The notes under the pieces are model-generated. The model saw nothing but the letters and a program-made list of their open reading frames with translations. It was not told where the DNA came from and made no database searches. From NCBI RefSeq assembly GCF_014844095.1, contig NZ_CP062163.1:2255001-2319000 (forward strand): a stretch of 64,000 bases of DNA. The letters run 5' to 3'. The stretch comes from Brevibacillus sp. JNUCC-41. GTDB taxonomy: Bacteria; Bacillota; Bacilli; Bacillales; DSM-1321. Position 1 is the first letter of the stretch, and each line of letters begins with the position of its first letter. This document shows positions 53,187 through 62,169 of this stretch, piece by piece. The translations under genes and the position numbers were made by a program.

Positions 53187-53831
53187 TCTGAAAAAGGTTT
53201 GTTTCTTTTTCTTTTTTGCACGCTTATAGATAATGAAAAATAGTAAGAGGACGAGTGCAAGTGCTGCTAGTGTATATTGGTTCATTTCAACAGATAACAG
53301 TCCATATGGAATGAGTGAAAGGAAGAAAAAGTAAATAAGGTTACCAAGTGCCGTCGCTAATAAAAAATCCTTGAAAGTGACGGTGCTGACACCAGCTACC
53401 AAGTTAATTAAGCTTGTTGGGATCAGAGGGAAAATCCTGCCTGTAAAAACGTACATGAAGCCATGCTCGACAACAGTTTCTTGCCATTTTTCGCTAATTT
53501 TCTGTATGAGAAGCTCCTGAAACCAGTTTCTTGCTGCATAAAAAATGAAACCTGAGGCAACAACGCTTGTAAACCAACTCCATAGATATCCATATATGAA
53601 TCCGAATATCGTGACATTGATGGTCAGGAGCAAAATTAAGGGGATGATTGTAAAAGAATTTTGTACAAACATCAATACGAATGTCACAATAAATGTAAGC
53701 AAAAGGTTTTCCTTCAAAATGCCAATAACAGAATCCAGATCACTTTTCCAAACCAAAGTGAATAACTCTGCATTATAGAAAATAAATATTGCGATTACCA
53801 ATAGACCGATCATGGTCAGGATTTTTTTCAA
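53175..53831 (-). CDS. TVP38/TMEM64-family membrane protein
   Basis: A 218-residue protein with about six hydrophobic segments of the VTT (SNARE-associated/DedA-like) superfamily. The reentrant signature is in FTGRIFPLIPTSLINLVAGVS (about 130-150), with the preceding ARNWFQELL region. The tail is very basic (KRAKKKKKQTFFRKSR). Relatives act in lipid movement across membranes, but this member's role is not known. Start is TTG at 53831 after GGTGGTGG; an ATG six codons later is the alternative. Confidence 0.85.
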   Translation of the reverse strand: MKKILTMIGLLVIAIFIFYNAELFTLVWKSDLDSVIGILKENLLLTFIVTFVLMFVQNSFTIIPLILLLTINVTIFGFIYGYLWSWFTSVVASGFIFYAARNWFQELLIQKISEKWQETVVEHGFMYVFTGRIFPLIPTSLINLVAGVSTVTFKDFLLATALGNLIYFFFLSLIPYGLLSVEMNQYTLAALALVLLLFFIIYKRAKKKKKQTFFRKSR

Positions 53832-53885
53832 AGGGCCACCACCATTCTTACTAGTAGTTTATCATTTTCGAGTTCATTAGTGAAA

Positions 53886-53922
53886 AAAAGAGCTGCCGCA
53901 TCATTGCAGACAGCTCTTTCCA
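53886..53922 (-). terminator. Terminator of queT
   Basis: On the minus strand AGAGCTG pairs with CAGCTCT across a 15-base loop containing a smaller TGC/GCA stem, followed by TTTTTTT. Confidence 0.8.
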
Positions 53923-53952
53923 TTATAGTGGGTTCACGACACGAAGATTCCA

Positions 53953-54438
53953 TTAAAGCCACTTTTCAAACTGAATTCTTTTGTTCATTCCATAAATGAT
54001 TGGCGCTCCAATCAAGAGGACAACGAATTCACCGACAGCCGTGGTCATCCAGCTTAACCAGAATGGGAAGCCCAGGGCAAGATTCAGCTCAATTGCAATT
54101 AAAAACATTGTGAACGTGAAAAAGATAATCGTGGCGATCATCCGTCCTTTAATGCCTTTTATGAACCGAGAAACAAAAATGACAAGCAATAAGGCGAGCA
54201 GAGATTGCCCCACCCCGAAAATCAAGTCATATGGGACCATCGGCGAAAAGAGCAGATTCGATATGAAGACTCCGCCGACGATACCGTAGATATACTTTTT
54301 ATTGAATACAATCAGATGATTCAATATTTCCGGTACACGAAATTGGAACATCTGAAATGATATTGGTTGGAACACCAATGAGACCGCCACATACAAGGCA
54401 GCCAATAACCCGCTTATTACGAGTGTACGAACATTCAT
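53953..54438 (-). CDS. queT: QueT-family queuosine-precursor transporter (ECF S component)
   Basis: A 161-residue membrane protein with five or six helices. VAVSLVFQPISFQMFQFRVPEIL near residues 17-37 is a QueT mark, with NLLFSPMVPYDLIFGV next. It is thought to be the substrate-binding component for a queuosine precursor and to need the shared ECF ATPase module encoded elsewhere. The assignment is strengthened by the preQ1 riboswitch in its leader. The start follows GGGAGAGAG. Confidence 0.92.
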   Translation of the reverse strand: MNVRTLVISGLLAALYVAVSLVFQPISFQMFQFRVPEILNHLIVFNKKYIYGIVGGVFISNLLFSPMVPYDLIFGVGQSLLALLLVIFVSRFIKGIKGRMIATIIFFTFTMFLIAIELNLALGFPFWLSWMTTAVGEFVVLLIGAPIIYGMNKRIQFEKWL

Positions 54439-54450
54439 TTTACTCTCTCC

Positions 54451-54484
54451 CTAGTTTTTTATCGTGGGATGGTTACGAACCACG
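54451..54484 (-). promoter_or_regulatory. preQ1-I riboswitch in the queT leader
   Basis: The minus strand reads CGTGGTTCGTAACCATCCCACG followed by ATAAAAAACTAG. This is the small preQ1-I H-type pseudoknot: stem CGTGG/CCACG, loop with TTC, and the A-rich tail AAAAAACTA that folds back. The tail runs directly into the ribosome binding site GGGAGAG of queT, so ligand binding should hide the site (translational control). Confidence 0.9.
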
Positions 54485-54659
54485 TTTAGGCGTTTGCCCG
54501 ATGTTTAATAGTATCCCATGTAAGCTTGTTTCGTCAATTTGTAAAGAATGGTTTTAATTTATAAGTTTCCAAGCAGGGGGAGTAGCTCAATTGGATTTTG
54601 ATTTATTGCAATGATGGATGATATTATTTCAATATGTACTTCAAAGGAGTGAATATAGG

Positions 54660-55181
54660 ATGTCGATCGAGAGTGTCAAAAGCCATTTTAAACAATGGGA
54701 TCGGGAAGGCGATGTAATGGAGTTCGAAACATCGAGTGCTACGGTGATTGAAGCAGCGGAAACCATCGGTGTTATCCCAGCGCGGATTGCTAAGACTCTT
54801 TCTTTTAAGGGAGAAGGTGAAAATGCCATTTTGGTTGTTGCCGCAGGGGACGCGAAAGTGGATAATAAGAAATTTCGTCAGACGTTCGGTTTCAAGGCAC
54901 GTATGCTTTCACCTGAAGAAGTGCTTGCACAGACCGGCCATGCCATCGGAGGAGTTTGCCCGTTTGGTCTGGCAAATGATCTAGCTGTTTTTCTTGATGT
55001 ATCGATGAAACGCTTTGATACATTGTTCCCGGCTTGCGGCAGTGCGAACTCTGCAATAGAACTTACACTCGCTGAATTATTTGAATATTCAGGTGCGAAG
55101 GATTGGGTGGATGTATGCAAAGGTTGGGAAGAGAAGGGGAATGAGGAAACGGCAGTAGGCAATGCAGTTAATGGCCATTGA
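54660..55181 (+). CDS. YbaK/EbsC-type aminoacyl-tRNA deacylase
   Basis: A 173-residue YbaK-domain protein, which hydrolyses mischarged aminoacyl-tRNA in trans. Lysine in PARIAKTLSFKG (about 43) and the segment DAKVDNKKFRQTFG and HAIGGVCPFGLA (about 98-109) are family landmarks. The GVCPFGL type is closer to the YeaK/ProX-like branch than to E. coli YbaK, so the substrate may be Cys-, Ala- or Ser-tRNA. The ATG at 54660 follows AAAGGAGTG; an ORF extension to 54618 has no site. The C-terminal 30 residues are acidic and not part of the domain. Confidence 0.88.
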   Translation: MSIESVKSHFKQWDREGDVMEFETSSATVIEAAETIGVIPARIAKTLSFKGEGENAILVVAAGDAKVDNKKFRQTFGFKARMLSPEEVLAQTGHAIGGVCPFGLANDLAVFLDVSMKRFDTLFPACGSANSAIELTLAELFEYSGAKDWVDVCKGWEEKGNEETAVGNAVNGH

Positions 55182-55210
55182 TGGTTTCAAAAAATCCACA
55201 TGAATGGTAT

Positions 55211-55240
55211 TGAGTCCACTACGGTGGACTTTATTTTAGT
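55211..55240 (+). terminator. Terminator after the YbaK-type gene
   Basis: AGTCCAC-TACG-GTGGACT followed by TTATTTT. Confidence 0.8.
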
Positions 55241-55311
55241 AGCGGCTGCATACATTTTCTATGATTAAAGCCGAAAACGGGCAGAAAGTGTTCCTAAGCG
55301 GAGGTTGAAAG

Positions 55312-56124
55312 ATGTTAAATGGAAGCGAAAGAAAAAGCAATAGTAGCTATCTTAGTCTTAAAACTCTTTATGAAGAAAATATAACGGTTAAGAGCATTGC
55401 CCAGGAGCTTGAGTTTTGCCATAAAAATGATCTGGCACTGGATATTCAGAAAGCATTGGAAAAAAAGAATTTTGATATATTGGCAGTCCAAGATCAAGGG
55501 GAAATCATCGGTTATATCGAAAGGCAAGAACTAGATGAAGGAACCATTTCCGAATATTTGAGAAACTTTTCGCCAAGGGAAATGGTTTCGGATTCAACCC
55601 CTTTGATCCAGCTTCTCCAGATTTTTAAGAATAAAACAAGGGTGTTCGTATTAGAGAATAATTCGATTAAAAAGTTGATTACCCATGCTGACCTTCAAAA
55701 GCCTCCGATCAGGATGCTGATATTCGGATACATTACTTTATTGGAAATGAGGATGAGCGATATCATCCAGGATAGATTCGGCGATGGAAGCTGGTATCCA
55801 ATGATCAGCGAAGACCGTTTAGAAAAGGCAACCGAATTATATAGAAGGAGAATCGATAAAAATGAGGATATCAATATAATAGAGTGCCTGCAAATCAGTG
55901 ATAAATTCGATATCATACATAAAGATAAAGATTTGATGCGCTTCTTCCAAATCCCTTCGAAAAGTAAAGGGAAGAAGGATGCAAATGGCATACGGAAATT
56001 ACGGGATAAGATTTCCCATGCTAATGAATTGGGTCTGGACATGTCATGGATGGAAATCATCGAGGTTGTCGAGTCCTGTGGCCGACTGCTCGAAATCTCT
56101 GAATCCTATCAGTATGAAACATAA
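55312..56124 (+). CDS. CBS-domain protein with HEPN-like C-terminal domain
   Basis: A 270-residue soluble protein. Residues about 40-130 look like a pair of CBS motifs (FDILAVQDQGEIIGYIE and TRVFVLENNSIKKLITHADLQ), which usually bind adenine nucleotides. Residues about 138-265 are all helical and carry RKLRDKISHANEL, where R231-D-K-I-S-H236 fits the Rx4-6H active-site motif of HEPN RNases, including the polar residue after the arginine. It is a single gene with its own terminator; no partner antitoxin is adjacent. Nuclease activity is inferred from the motif only. Confidence 0.65.
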   Translation: MLNGSERKSNSSYLSLKTLYEENITVKSIAQELEFCHKNDLALDIQKALEKKNFDILAVQDQGEIIGYIERQELDEGTISEYLRNFSPREMVSDSTPLIQLLQIFKNKTRVFVLENNSIKKLITHADLQKPPIRMLIFGYITLLEMRMSDIIQDRFGDGSWYPMISEDRLEKATELYRRRIDKNEDINIIECLQISDKFDIIHKDKDLMRFFQIPSKSKGKKDANGIRKLRDKISHANELGLDMSWMEIIEVVESCGRLLEISESYQYET

Positions 56125-56129
56125 GGATC

Positions 56130-56156
56130 CAGCTAATCATGCTGGTTCTTTTTTAG
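56130..56156 (+). terminator. Terminator after the CBS-HEPN gene
   Basis: CCAGC-TAATCAT-GCTGG followed by TTCTTTTTT. Confidence 0.8.
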
Positions 56157-56165
56157 CGCATCCAA

Positions 56166-56193
56166 ATAGAAAAAACTGCCCATATCAGGCAGT
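56166..56193 (-). terminator. Terminator of the DUF3892 gene
   Basis: On the minus strand ACTGCC-TGATATG-GGCAGT followed by TTTTTTC. Confidence 0.85.
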
Positions 56194-56200
56194 CTTCCCC

Positions 56201-56497
56201 TTAAAACTCCGGCAGTTGATCCAGATTATTTTCTTTTATCCCATCAGGTTCACTTCGCAATATGTCACGTCCATATTTATGAAAGACGTCAACATTGGCC
56301 AGGTTGCCTGCTTTGGCTTCCGAAAGGGCTGTGGGGTAGTCGAGTTCGCGACCGGAGTTCGTCTTGATGGCGATAATATTGTCCTCTTCATTTTTCCTTA
56401 CAGCGATGATTTCTTCTTTTCCTGCTGAATCAGCTTGGTTTGCTTGCGGTGTTCCCTGCTGTTTATATGATTCATAGGCTTTTTCAAATTGGTCCAT
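56201..56497 (-). CDS. DUF3892 protein
   Basis: A 98-residue soluble protein. The first 30 residues are polar (YKQQGTPQANQADSAGK); the rest is the DUF3892 domain with IIAVRKNEEDNIIAIKTNSG, LDYPTALSEAKAG, NVDVFHKYGRDILRSEPDG and NNLDQLPEF. The family is common in Bacillus, of unknown function. GGAGGTG precedes the start. It diverges from the alcohol dehydrogenase gene, sharing a 236-base gap. Confidence 0.88.
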   Translation of the reverse strand: MDQFEKAYESYKQQGTPQANQADSAGKEEIIAVRKNEEDNIIAIKTNSGRELDYPTALSEAKAGNLANVDVFHKYGRDILRSEPDGIKENNLDQLPEF

Positions 56498-56556
56498 GTT
56501 TTAGACACCTCCTATTTATAGGGTGAGCCATTTTTTCTGCAATATACAAACCGGAT

Positions 56557-56587
56557 TTCGTCCAACTTAAGCCGTTAATTCGTCCAA
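56557..56587 (+). promoter_or_regulatory. Direct repeats upstream of the sigma-54 promoter
   Basis: TTCGTCCAA occurs at 56557-56565 and again at 56579-56587, 22 bases apart, about two helical turns. They lie 80-110 bases before the expected start of transcription, where enhancer-binding proteins of sigma-54 systems bind. The divergently placed regulator at 57845-59275 is the obvious candidate. Confidence 0.5.
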
Positions 56588-56646
56588 ATGGGCCGATTTT
56601 TCGGCACTTTATTAAAGTGAATGCTGTCTTTTTTGCCTTTTTGCAG

Positions 56647-56662
56647 TGGCATGGCACTTGCA
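56647..56662 (+). promoter_or_regulatory. Sigma-54 (SigL) promoter of the alcohol dehydrogenase gene
   Basis: TGGCAT-GGCAC-TTGCA matches the -24/-12 consensus TGGCAC-N5-TTGCW with one difference and the exact GG/GC spacing. The ATG of the dehydrogenase gene is 72 bases downstream. The leader has a TGTAAGTAG direct repeat (near 56668 and 56681). Confidence 0.8.
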
Positions 56663-56733
56663 TCTTGTGTAAGTAGCAGGTGTAAGTAGTAGCAAGAAAT
56701 AATATCCACTGGATTAAGGGAGGAAAATGAATC

Positions 56734-57801
56734 ATGAATGTAAAACAAGGGGCAAGCACTGTAAATGAAAAACAAAAGGTCAAGACAATGAAAGCGGCGG
56801 TCGTCAATGAATTTAACCAAAAACTTGAGATTAAAGAAGTTCCCATCCCCGAGTTGGAATATGGTGAGATATTAGTGAAAATTAAAGCCTGTGGCGTATG
56901 TCATACCGATTTGCATGCCGTACATGGTGATTGGCCGGTAAAACCTAAGCTTCCGCTTATCCCCGGACATGAGGGTGTGGGCATTATAGAAAAGGTGGCA
57001 GAAGGCGTAACTTCCTTGAAAGTAGGTGACCGTGTTGGGATCCCATGGCTTTATTCGGCCTGTGGCGATTGTGAATATTGTCTGACTGGAAGGGAAACGC
57101 TTTGCTTGGATCAATTGAATGCAGGCTATTCCGTGGACGGAGGGTATGCGGAATATTGTAAAGCACCCGCCAAATATGTGGTGAAGGTTCCTGAAGGGCT
57201 TGACTTTGCGGAGATTTCACCAATTTTCTGTGCAGGTGTAACGACTTATAAAGCGCTAAAGGTGTCAGAAGCAAAACCAGGCGATTGGGTAGCGGTTTAT
57301 GGAATTGGCGGATTGGGACATGTTGCCCTGCAATACGCAAAAGCGATGGGCTTTAATGTAATTGCTGTCGATATTCAAGATGATAAGCTGGATCTGGCAA
57401 CTGAACTTGGGGCGGATTATACGGTTAATGGGCTTAAGACCGATCCTGTTCAGGCTATAAAGGATAAAGTTGGCGGTGTGCAGGCATCCATTTCTGTAGC
57501 GGTTACGAAAAAAGCTTTCGAACAGGCTTACAGTTCAGTCAAGAGGGGAGGGACACTTGTCGTAGTCGGATTGCCGAATGATGAACTCCCAATCCCGATT
57601 TTTGATACAGTGCTAAATGGTGTAACTGTAAAAGGGTCAATCGTCGGCACGAGAAAAGATTTACAGGAAGCCGTTCAATTTGCGGCTGAGGGTAAAGTCA
57701 GAACGAATATAGAGACGAGGAAACTTGATGAAATAAATGATGTGTTTTCAATGATGGAAAAGGGGGAAATCAACGGACGCATCGTATTGACGCTAGAATA
57801 G
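56734..57801 (+). CDS. adhP: Zinc-dependent alcohol dehydrogenase
   Basis: A 355-residue medium-chain dehydrogenase oxidising primary alcohols such as ethanol with NAD+. Catalytic zinc ligands are in CGVCHTDLH and PGHEGVG; the structural zinc is held by [16 protein letters not shown]; the NAD site is [11 protein letters not shown] with Asp after it (AVDIQDDK), which favours NAD over NADP. The ATG at 56734 follows AGGGAGG and gives an 18-residue extension before the usual MKAAVV; a start at 56788 is the alternative. It stands alone behind a sigma-54 promoter, and its terminator is shared with the convergent regulator gene. Confidence 0.93.
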   Translation: MNVKQGASTVNEKQKVKTMKAAVVNEFNQKLEIKEVPIPELEYGEILVKIKACGVCHTDLHAVHGDWPVKPKLPLIPGHEGVGIIEKVAEGVTSLKVGDRVGIPWLYSACGDCEYCLTGRETLCLDQLNAGYSVDGGYAEYCKAPAKYVVKVPEGLDFAEISPIFCAGVTTYKALKVSEAKPGDWVAVYGIGGLGHVALQYAKAMGFNVIAVDIQDDKLDLATELGADYTVNGLKTDPVQAIKDKVGGVQASISVAVTKKAFEQAYSSVKRGGTLVVVGLPNDELPIPIFDTVLNGVTVKGSIVGTRKDLQEAVQFAAEGKVRTNIETRKLDEINDVFSMMEKGEINGRIVLTLE

Positions 57802-57806
57802 GAACA

Positions 57807-57845
57807 GAGGAGGATGTCCCCGGAACGGGGCATCCTCCTTTTTAT
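57807..57845. terminator. Bidirectional terminator between adhP and the regulator gene
   Basis: GAGGAGGATGTCCCC pairs with GGGGCATCCTCCT around GGAAC, followed by TTTTTA. Confidence 0.9.
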
Positions 57846-59275
57846 TATGTCTGGTTCTTCTCATTTAATATATAACGTAATTTCCGTATGGATATCTGCA
57901 AGCGTTTGGCTGCCTCATTCCGGTTGCCGTAAGTTTTTTGCAGTGCCTGCATGACGAGCTCCTTTCCAATTGTGGATTGAAGCTGTTTGATTTCCGTAAG
58001 TATTTCTTCAAGCATCAGTTCATCCTTTTCATTAAAGTCGGCCACTAGCCTTTTTCGCCATTCTTCAAGAAGGTTTTCAGTTGACTGAGTCCCATTAGTG
58101 GACACGTTTTTGTCAGGCGTGATCTGGCTGTTAGTGAGAGAGATATCATTGGCGGATATTACCGACTTATGGTCTGCGAGAGTTAATGTTCGCATGACGG
58201 CATTAGATAGTTCGCGTATGTTGCCTGGCCAGTTGTATTGCTGTAATTTTTCAATGGCCTCATTGGAAAAAGAGATATCTCCATGACCATTCCTCTCAAT
58301 CAAGTGACGGACAAGCAAGGGAATATCCTCTTTTCGGTTCCTTAAAGGCGGGATATCGAGAGTCACGACGTTCAGCCGGTAAAATAGGTCTTCCCGGAAT
58401 TTATTTTTGTCCACTGCCTGCTGTAAGTTTTCGTTGGAGGCTGCCACTAACCGGGCGTTCGTCCGTAATGTCCCGCTGCTGCCAACCCGCATGAATTCCC
58501 TCGTTTCCAAAACTCGAAGCAATTTGACCTGGATGGCGGGACTCGCATCCGCAATTTCATCAAGAAAAAGCGTCCCGTTCCCGGCAATTTCGAAAAAACC
58601 CTTTCGCAGCTGGGTCGCTCCGGTGAAAGCGCCCTTTTCATGACCAAATAATTCGCTCTCAAGCAGGGATTCAGAGATCGCTCCACAATTGATGCCGATA
58701 AAAGGTTCATGGTTTCGGGGGCTGGCAATGTGAATGAAGCGTGAAAGCACTTCTTTACCGCTTCCGGTTTCTCCTTCGATTAATACATTGACGGATTTTT
58801 GGGCGACCTTGAAAGCCGTTTCAATCAAATTCTTCATTAAAGGACTTTCGCCGACAATGAGTCCTGAATCCTCAGCCAGTTTATGGATGAAATGCTGATT
58901 CAAATCTTCATTTTCATTTAAAAGGTTGTCAATCTGCCTTTCCAGTACTTCAATATCCACAAAGGGTTTTTCCATATAATCACTCGCGCCAAGTTTCATT
59001 GCATCAACAGCGGTCTTGACGGTGCTGTATCCGGTCATGATCAGTACCTTGCAACGCGGCTGCAGCTGTTTTAGATGCTGCAGGAGGGAAAGTCCATCAC
59101 AATCCGGAAGTTTCAGGTCTATCATTGCGACATCAAAACGCTGCTGATTCCAATCTATTTCATGAAAATCCTTTCCACTATTCACAACTTGTACGAGATA
59201 ACCTTTCATCGTAAAAAGGCGGGAAAGAAAAGTCCCAACCTCTTTCTCATCGTCTACCACAAGTAAATGGACCAC
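57845..59275 (-). CDS. NtrC-type sigma-54-activating response regulator
   Basis: A 476-residue regulator. The receiver domain has Asp53 in MIDLKLP as phospho-acceptor, with DD8-9, MTGYS and EKPF. The AAA+ domain shows Walker A GETGSGKE (about 166-173), the GAFTGA loop that touches sigma-54, and LFLDEIADAS. The C-terminal Fis-type helix-turn-helix is in KTYGNRNEAAKRLQISIRKL (about 448-467). Start is GTG at 59275 after AAAGGGGATG. It is the last gene of the Fe-ADH/kinase/regulator operon and the likely activator of the sigma-54 promoter at 56647. Confidence 0.93.
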   Translation of the reverse strand: MVHLLVVDDEKEVGTFLSRLFTMKGYLVQVVNSGKDFHEIDWNQQRFDVAMIDLKLPDCDGLSLLQHLKQLQPRCKVLIMTGYSTVKTAVDAMKLGASDYMEKPFVDIEVLERQIDNLLNENEDLNQHFIHKLAEDSGLIVGESPLMKNLIETAFKVAQKSVNVLIEGETGSGKEVLSRFIHIASPRNHEPFIGINCGAISESLLESELFGHEKGAFTGATQLRKGFFEIAGNGTLFLDEIADASPAIQVKLLRVLETREFMRVGSSGTLRTNARLVAASNENLQQAVDKNKFREDLFYRLNVVTLDIPPLRNRKEDIPLLVRHLIERNGHGDISFSNEAIEKLQQYNWPGNIRELSNAVMRTLTLADHKSVISANDISLTNSQITPDKNVSTNGTQSTENLLEEWRKRLVADFNEKDELMLEEILTEIKQLQSTIGKELVMQALQKTYGNRNEAAKRLQISIRKLRYILNEKNQT

Positions 59276-59279
59276 ATTA

Positions 59280-60896
59280 TCATCCCCTTTCCTGTTCTGC
59301 TTGTAAGGGAAGCCTCAGGAAAAAAGTGCTTCCTTGTCCTGGTGTGCTCAAAACGTCGATATAACCACCATGGTCTTTGGCGATGCCAAGGCTTACAGAC
59401 AGCCCCAAACCGGTACCTTTTTCACGGTCTTTAGTCGTATGGAAGGGATGGAATATGAAGGGCAGGCGTTCTTTTTCAATCCCGGTTCCGTTATCAGTCA
59501 CCCGAACCACCATGAACTTGTTATCTGTATAGGTAGTGATCGCAATCGATTTTTCCGTTTGGGTGGACTCATCCAATGCGTCCTTGGCATTCAATAGCAA
59601 GTTGATGATGATCTGTTCTATCTGCGGCTGGCTGCCCTTTATGTAAGGAAGGTCTTCCTGAAGGGTAAGATGGAGGGATATCTGCTTCTTCCCAAGTTGG
59701 AACTTCAAAAGGTTCAAAACCTGGTTAATGGCTTCGTTAATAGAGTAATAGTGGAATCTATACTCATCTTGCCTTGAAAAGGTAAGCAGGCTTTTCACTA
59801 TTTGCCTGCATCGATCTCCGCAAACCTTAATATCGTTTAACAGCATATGATCCAGATTATCCTGTGGGGTTTTACGTAATAAAAGTTGCGAGTTACCAAG
59901 AATGGCCGTTAATGGGCTATTCAATTCATGGGCAATCCCAGCTGCCATTTCACCGATCGCCCCAAGTTTACCGGCGTGTAATAGCTGGACTTCCATCTGT
60001 CTTCTTTCGGTGACATTTTTATAATAAGCAATGACCCCATATACTTGATGTTCCTTATTCTGAATCGGGTAGGCATGCATTTCCAGGATGGTATCATGCT
60101 GAAGGAGAATTTCCTGAAACCCTGGCTTATTACATGAAAAGGTATCTTGAATCAGATTTTGGGATTTTTCAATTAAAGGAATCTGGTCAGAAAAGTCCCT
60201 GGCTGAATCATTGGATTGATAGACCGCTCCTTTTTGATCAAAGACGATGATCATGTCTTCGACTGCCTTGAATGTATCCTCCCACTCCTGTTTGGAATGA
60301 AGAACTTCCTTATAAAGCTGGGCATTCTCCAAAGTTAACGCAAGCTGATTGGATAGTTGTTCAAGAAATTCGAGTTCATCTTTATGCCATGTTTTCTTTT
60401 TCTTCCTGCCAAAAGTCCAAATTCCGATTTTTTTACTTTTTCCGTATAAAGGGACCAATAGAAGTGATTCGATCTCAAGGGATAATAGACGTTCCTTTTC
60501 TCGGAAGTCCGGTAACTGTTTAACTTCCACCACAATGGGCAGTTTTTCTTTCAAGGCAGACGAGAAATCCTGAAAAGGGTGTAACAAATTTTTGGCATCC
60601 ATTTCAAGTTCACAGTGACCATTAGGGCAGATATGAAGAAGGGCAGGTTCTTCCTCATACAATATGACAAAATGACTGTCATCGAAGGTAATGAGCTGCT
60701 TAAGTTTTGTGATAACATTTCGGAGAATCTCTTGGATGTCGATGTCCATATTCATATTTTTAGTGATGTCATTCATGATTTCAAGCTGCAAATTCTTCTT
60801 CTTCAGTTGATCCACGGTTTTCTTAAGTTCCGTGTAATACGTTTTCTTTGAAGATTTAACACCTGTCATTAAGTCTATCAACTCAATTTTGTTCAT
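59280..60896 (-). CDS. GAF-PAS sensor histidine kinase
   Basis: A 538-residue kinase without membrane segments, so cytosolic. A coiled coil near 25-50 leads to a GAF domain (about 55-195, with HICPNGHCEL and LLLVPLYGKSKKIG), then a PAS domain (about 210-310, VEDMIIVFDQKGAVYQSND). The phospho-histidine is in AAGIAHELNSPLTAILGN; the ATP domain has NLLLNAKDALDE, DNGTGI and GTGLGLSVS. Histidine and cysteine in HICPNGHC could bind metal or heme. The ATG at 60896 follows GAGGTG. Four bases separate it from the regulator gene; the pair forms one two-component system. Confidence 0.92.
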   Translation of the reverse strand: MNKIELIDLMTGVKSSKKTYYTELKKTVDQLKKKNLQLEIMNDITKNMNMDIDIQEILRNVITKLKQLITFDDSHFVILYEEEPALLHICPNGHCELEMDAKNLLHPFQDFSSALKEKLPIVVEVKQLPDFREKERLLSLEIESLLLVPLYGKSKKIGIWTFGRKKKKTWHKDELEFLEQLSNQLALTLENAQLYKEVLHSKQEWEDTFKAVEDMIIVFDQKGAVYQSNDSARDFSDQIPLIEKSQNLIQDTFSCNKPGFQEILLQHDTILEMHAYPIQNKEHQVYGVIAYYKNVTERRQMEVQLLHAGKLGAIGEMAAGIAHELNSPLTAILGNSQLLLRKTPQDNLDHMLLNDIKVCGDRCRQIVKSLLTFSRQDEYRFHYYSINEAINQVLNLLKFQLGKKQISLHLTLQEDLPYIKGSQPQIEQIIINLLLNAKDALDESTQTEKSIAITTYTDNKFMVVRVTDNGTGIEKERLPFIFHPFHTTKDREKGTGLGLSVSLGIAKDHGGYIDVLSTPGQGSTFFLRLPLQAEQERG

Positions 60897-60908
60897 GCTT
60901 TTCACCTC

Positions 60909-62057
60909 TTAAAGGGCTGTAAGAAGCAGCTGATTAATCTGTTCTAATGACATATCACGAGGATTGGTGATCATGCAGGCATCCTCAAGAGCGGTCATCC
61001 CTATGGGGTCTATCATTTCTTTCGTAATGCCGACATCACTTAAACTCTTGGGAGCCCCTATATCCTGGGATAATTCCCTTACGAAGTGTATGGCTGCCAT
61101 TCCTGCTTGCTGCTCGGTCAATGTCCGTGTATCGATGCCCATGATTTCTGCAATTTCGCTGAATCGCCTTGGTGAGGCAATTCGATTGAAATCCATGACA
61201 TGGGGAAGGAGTATCGCATTGATTTCACCATGCGGAAGGAGGTATTTGCCGCCTAAGGCATGTGAAATGGCATGGGCAGCTCCCAAAATGGCATTTGAAA
61301 AAGCCAGTCCAGCCTGAAGGCTTGCCATCGCCATCGCTTTTTTTGCTTCCTCATTATGCCTGGATGCAACAGAGGGGCGTAAGTGGCGGGAAACGATGGA
61401 AAGCGCGTTTTTGGCTTGTACATCTGTCAAAGGCGTCGCTGCGATTGATACATAGGATTCAATGGCGTGGGTTAAAACATCCATTCCTGTAGCTGCGGTC
61501 AAATCCGGTCCCAAGGTGGTTAAGGTACCAGGGTCGACTATTGCAATATCGGGGACGAGTGATTTTGAAATGATCGTCATTTTTTTCTCGCGGAATGAAT
61601 CGACGATCACTGAAAACTGAGATACTTCCGAACCCGATCCTGCAGTGGTCATGATCATCACCATGGGCGGGAGGGGTGAGTGGACTTTATCAACACCTTC
61701 ATAATCACTGATGATGCCGCCATTCGTTACTAAAAGTGCAACCCCTTTGGCGACATCCAAAGCACTGCCTCCTCCCAAACCAATGATGGCATCACATTCT
61801 TGTTCTTTAAATGCCAAACAGCCGGCTTCGATCTCCCTATCCTTCGGATTGGTCGTCATTTCTATGAAGGTAGCAAAAGCAAGGCCTGCATCTTGGCAGG
61901 ATGTTATGACTATATCTAACCAGCCAGCATTGGCCACCCCTGAGTCGCTGACTATCAAGGCCTTTTTGGCACCCAAACGCAAGCAGGCCTCGCCAGCTTG
62001 TTCAATCGAACCTTTTCCAAAAATCACTTCCGGCATCACGAATTTAGTTATCGACAT
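60909..62057 (-). CDS. Iron-containing alcohol dehydrogenase, ErcA-like
   Basis: A 382-residue group III dehydrogenase. NAD binding: GLGGGSALDVAKG (about 93-105) and TTAGSGSEVSQF (about 137-148). Metal ligands are in PDLTAATGMDVLTHAIES, AAHAISHALGG and LPHGEINAILLPH. The pattern, with KFVMPEVIFGKGS at the start and SKSLVPDIAIVDP, resembles the ErcA subgroup known beside ethanol-sensing kinases in pseudomonads. It is the first gene of the operon with the kinase and regulator (13 and 4 bases between genes), so it may help sense alcohol as well as oxidise it. The start follows GGGAGAAGG. Confidence 0.9.
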   Translation of the reverse strand: MSITKFVMPEVIFGKGSIEQAGEACLRLGAKKALIVSDSGVANAGWLDIVITSCQDAGLAFATFIEMTTNPKDREIEAGCLAFKEQECDAIIGLGGGSALDVAKGVALLVTNGGIISDYEGVDKVHSPLPPMVMIMTTAGSGSEVSQFSVIVDSFREKKMTIISKSLVPDIAIVDPGTLTTLGPDLTAATGMDVLTHAIESYVSIAATPLTDVQAKNALSIVSRHLRPSVASRHNEEAKKAMAMASLQAGLAFSNAILGAAHAISHALGGKYLLPHGEINAILLPHVMDFNRIASPRRFSEIAEIMGIDTRTLTEQQAGMAAIHFVRELSQDIGAPKSLSDVGITKEMIDPIGMTALEDACMITNPRDMSLEQINQLLLTAL

Positions 62058-62169
62058 CTTTGCGCCTTCTCCCTGTGAAAATTCTATTCCTTCTGTATTA
62101 TTTTCCCGAAAAAGAGCGAAAATCCTGTTTGGATTCCAGGTATTTTTATATAATCTGACAAAATATCGA

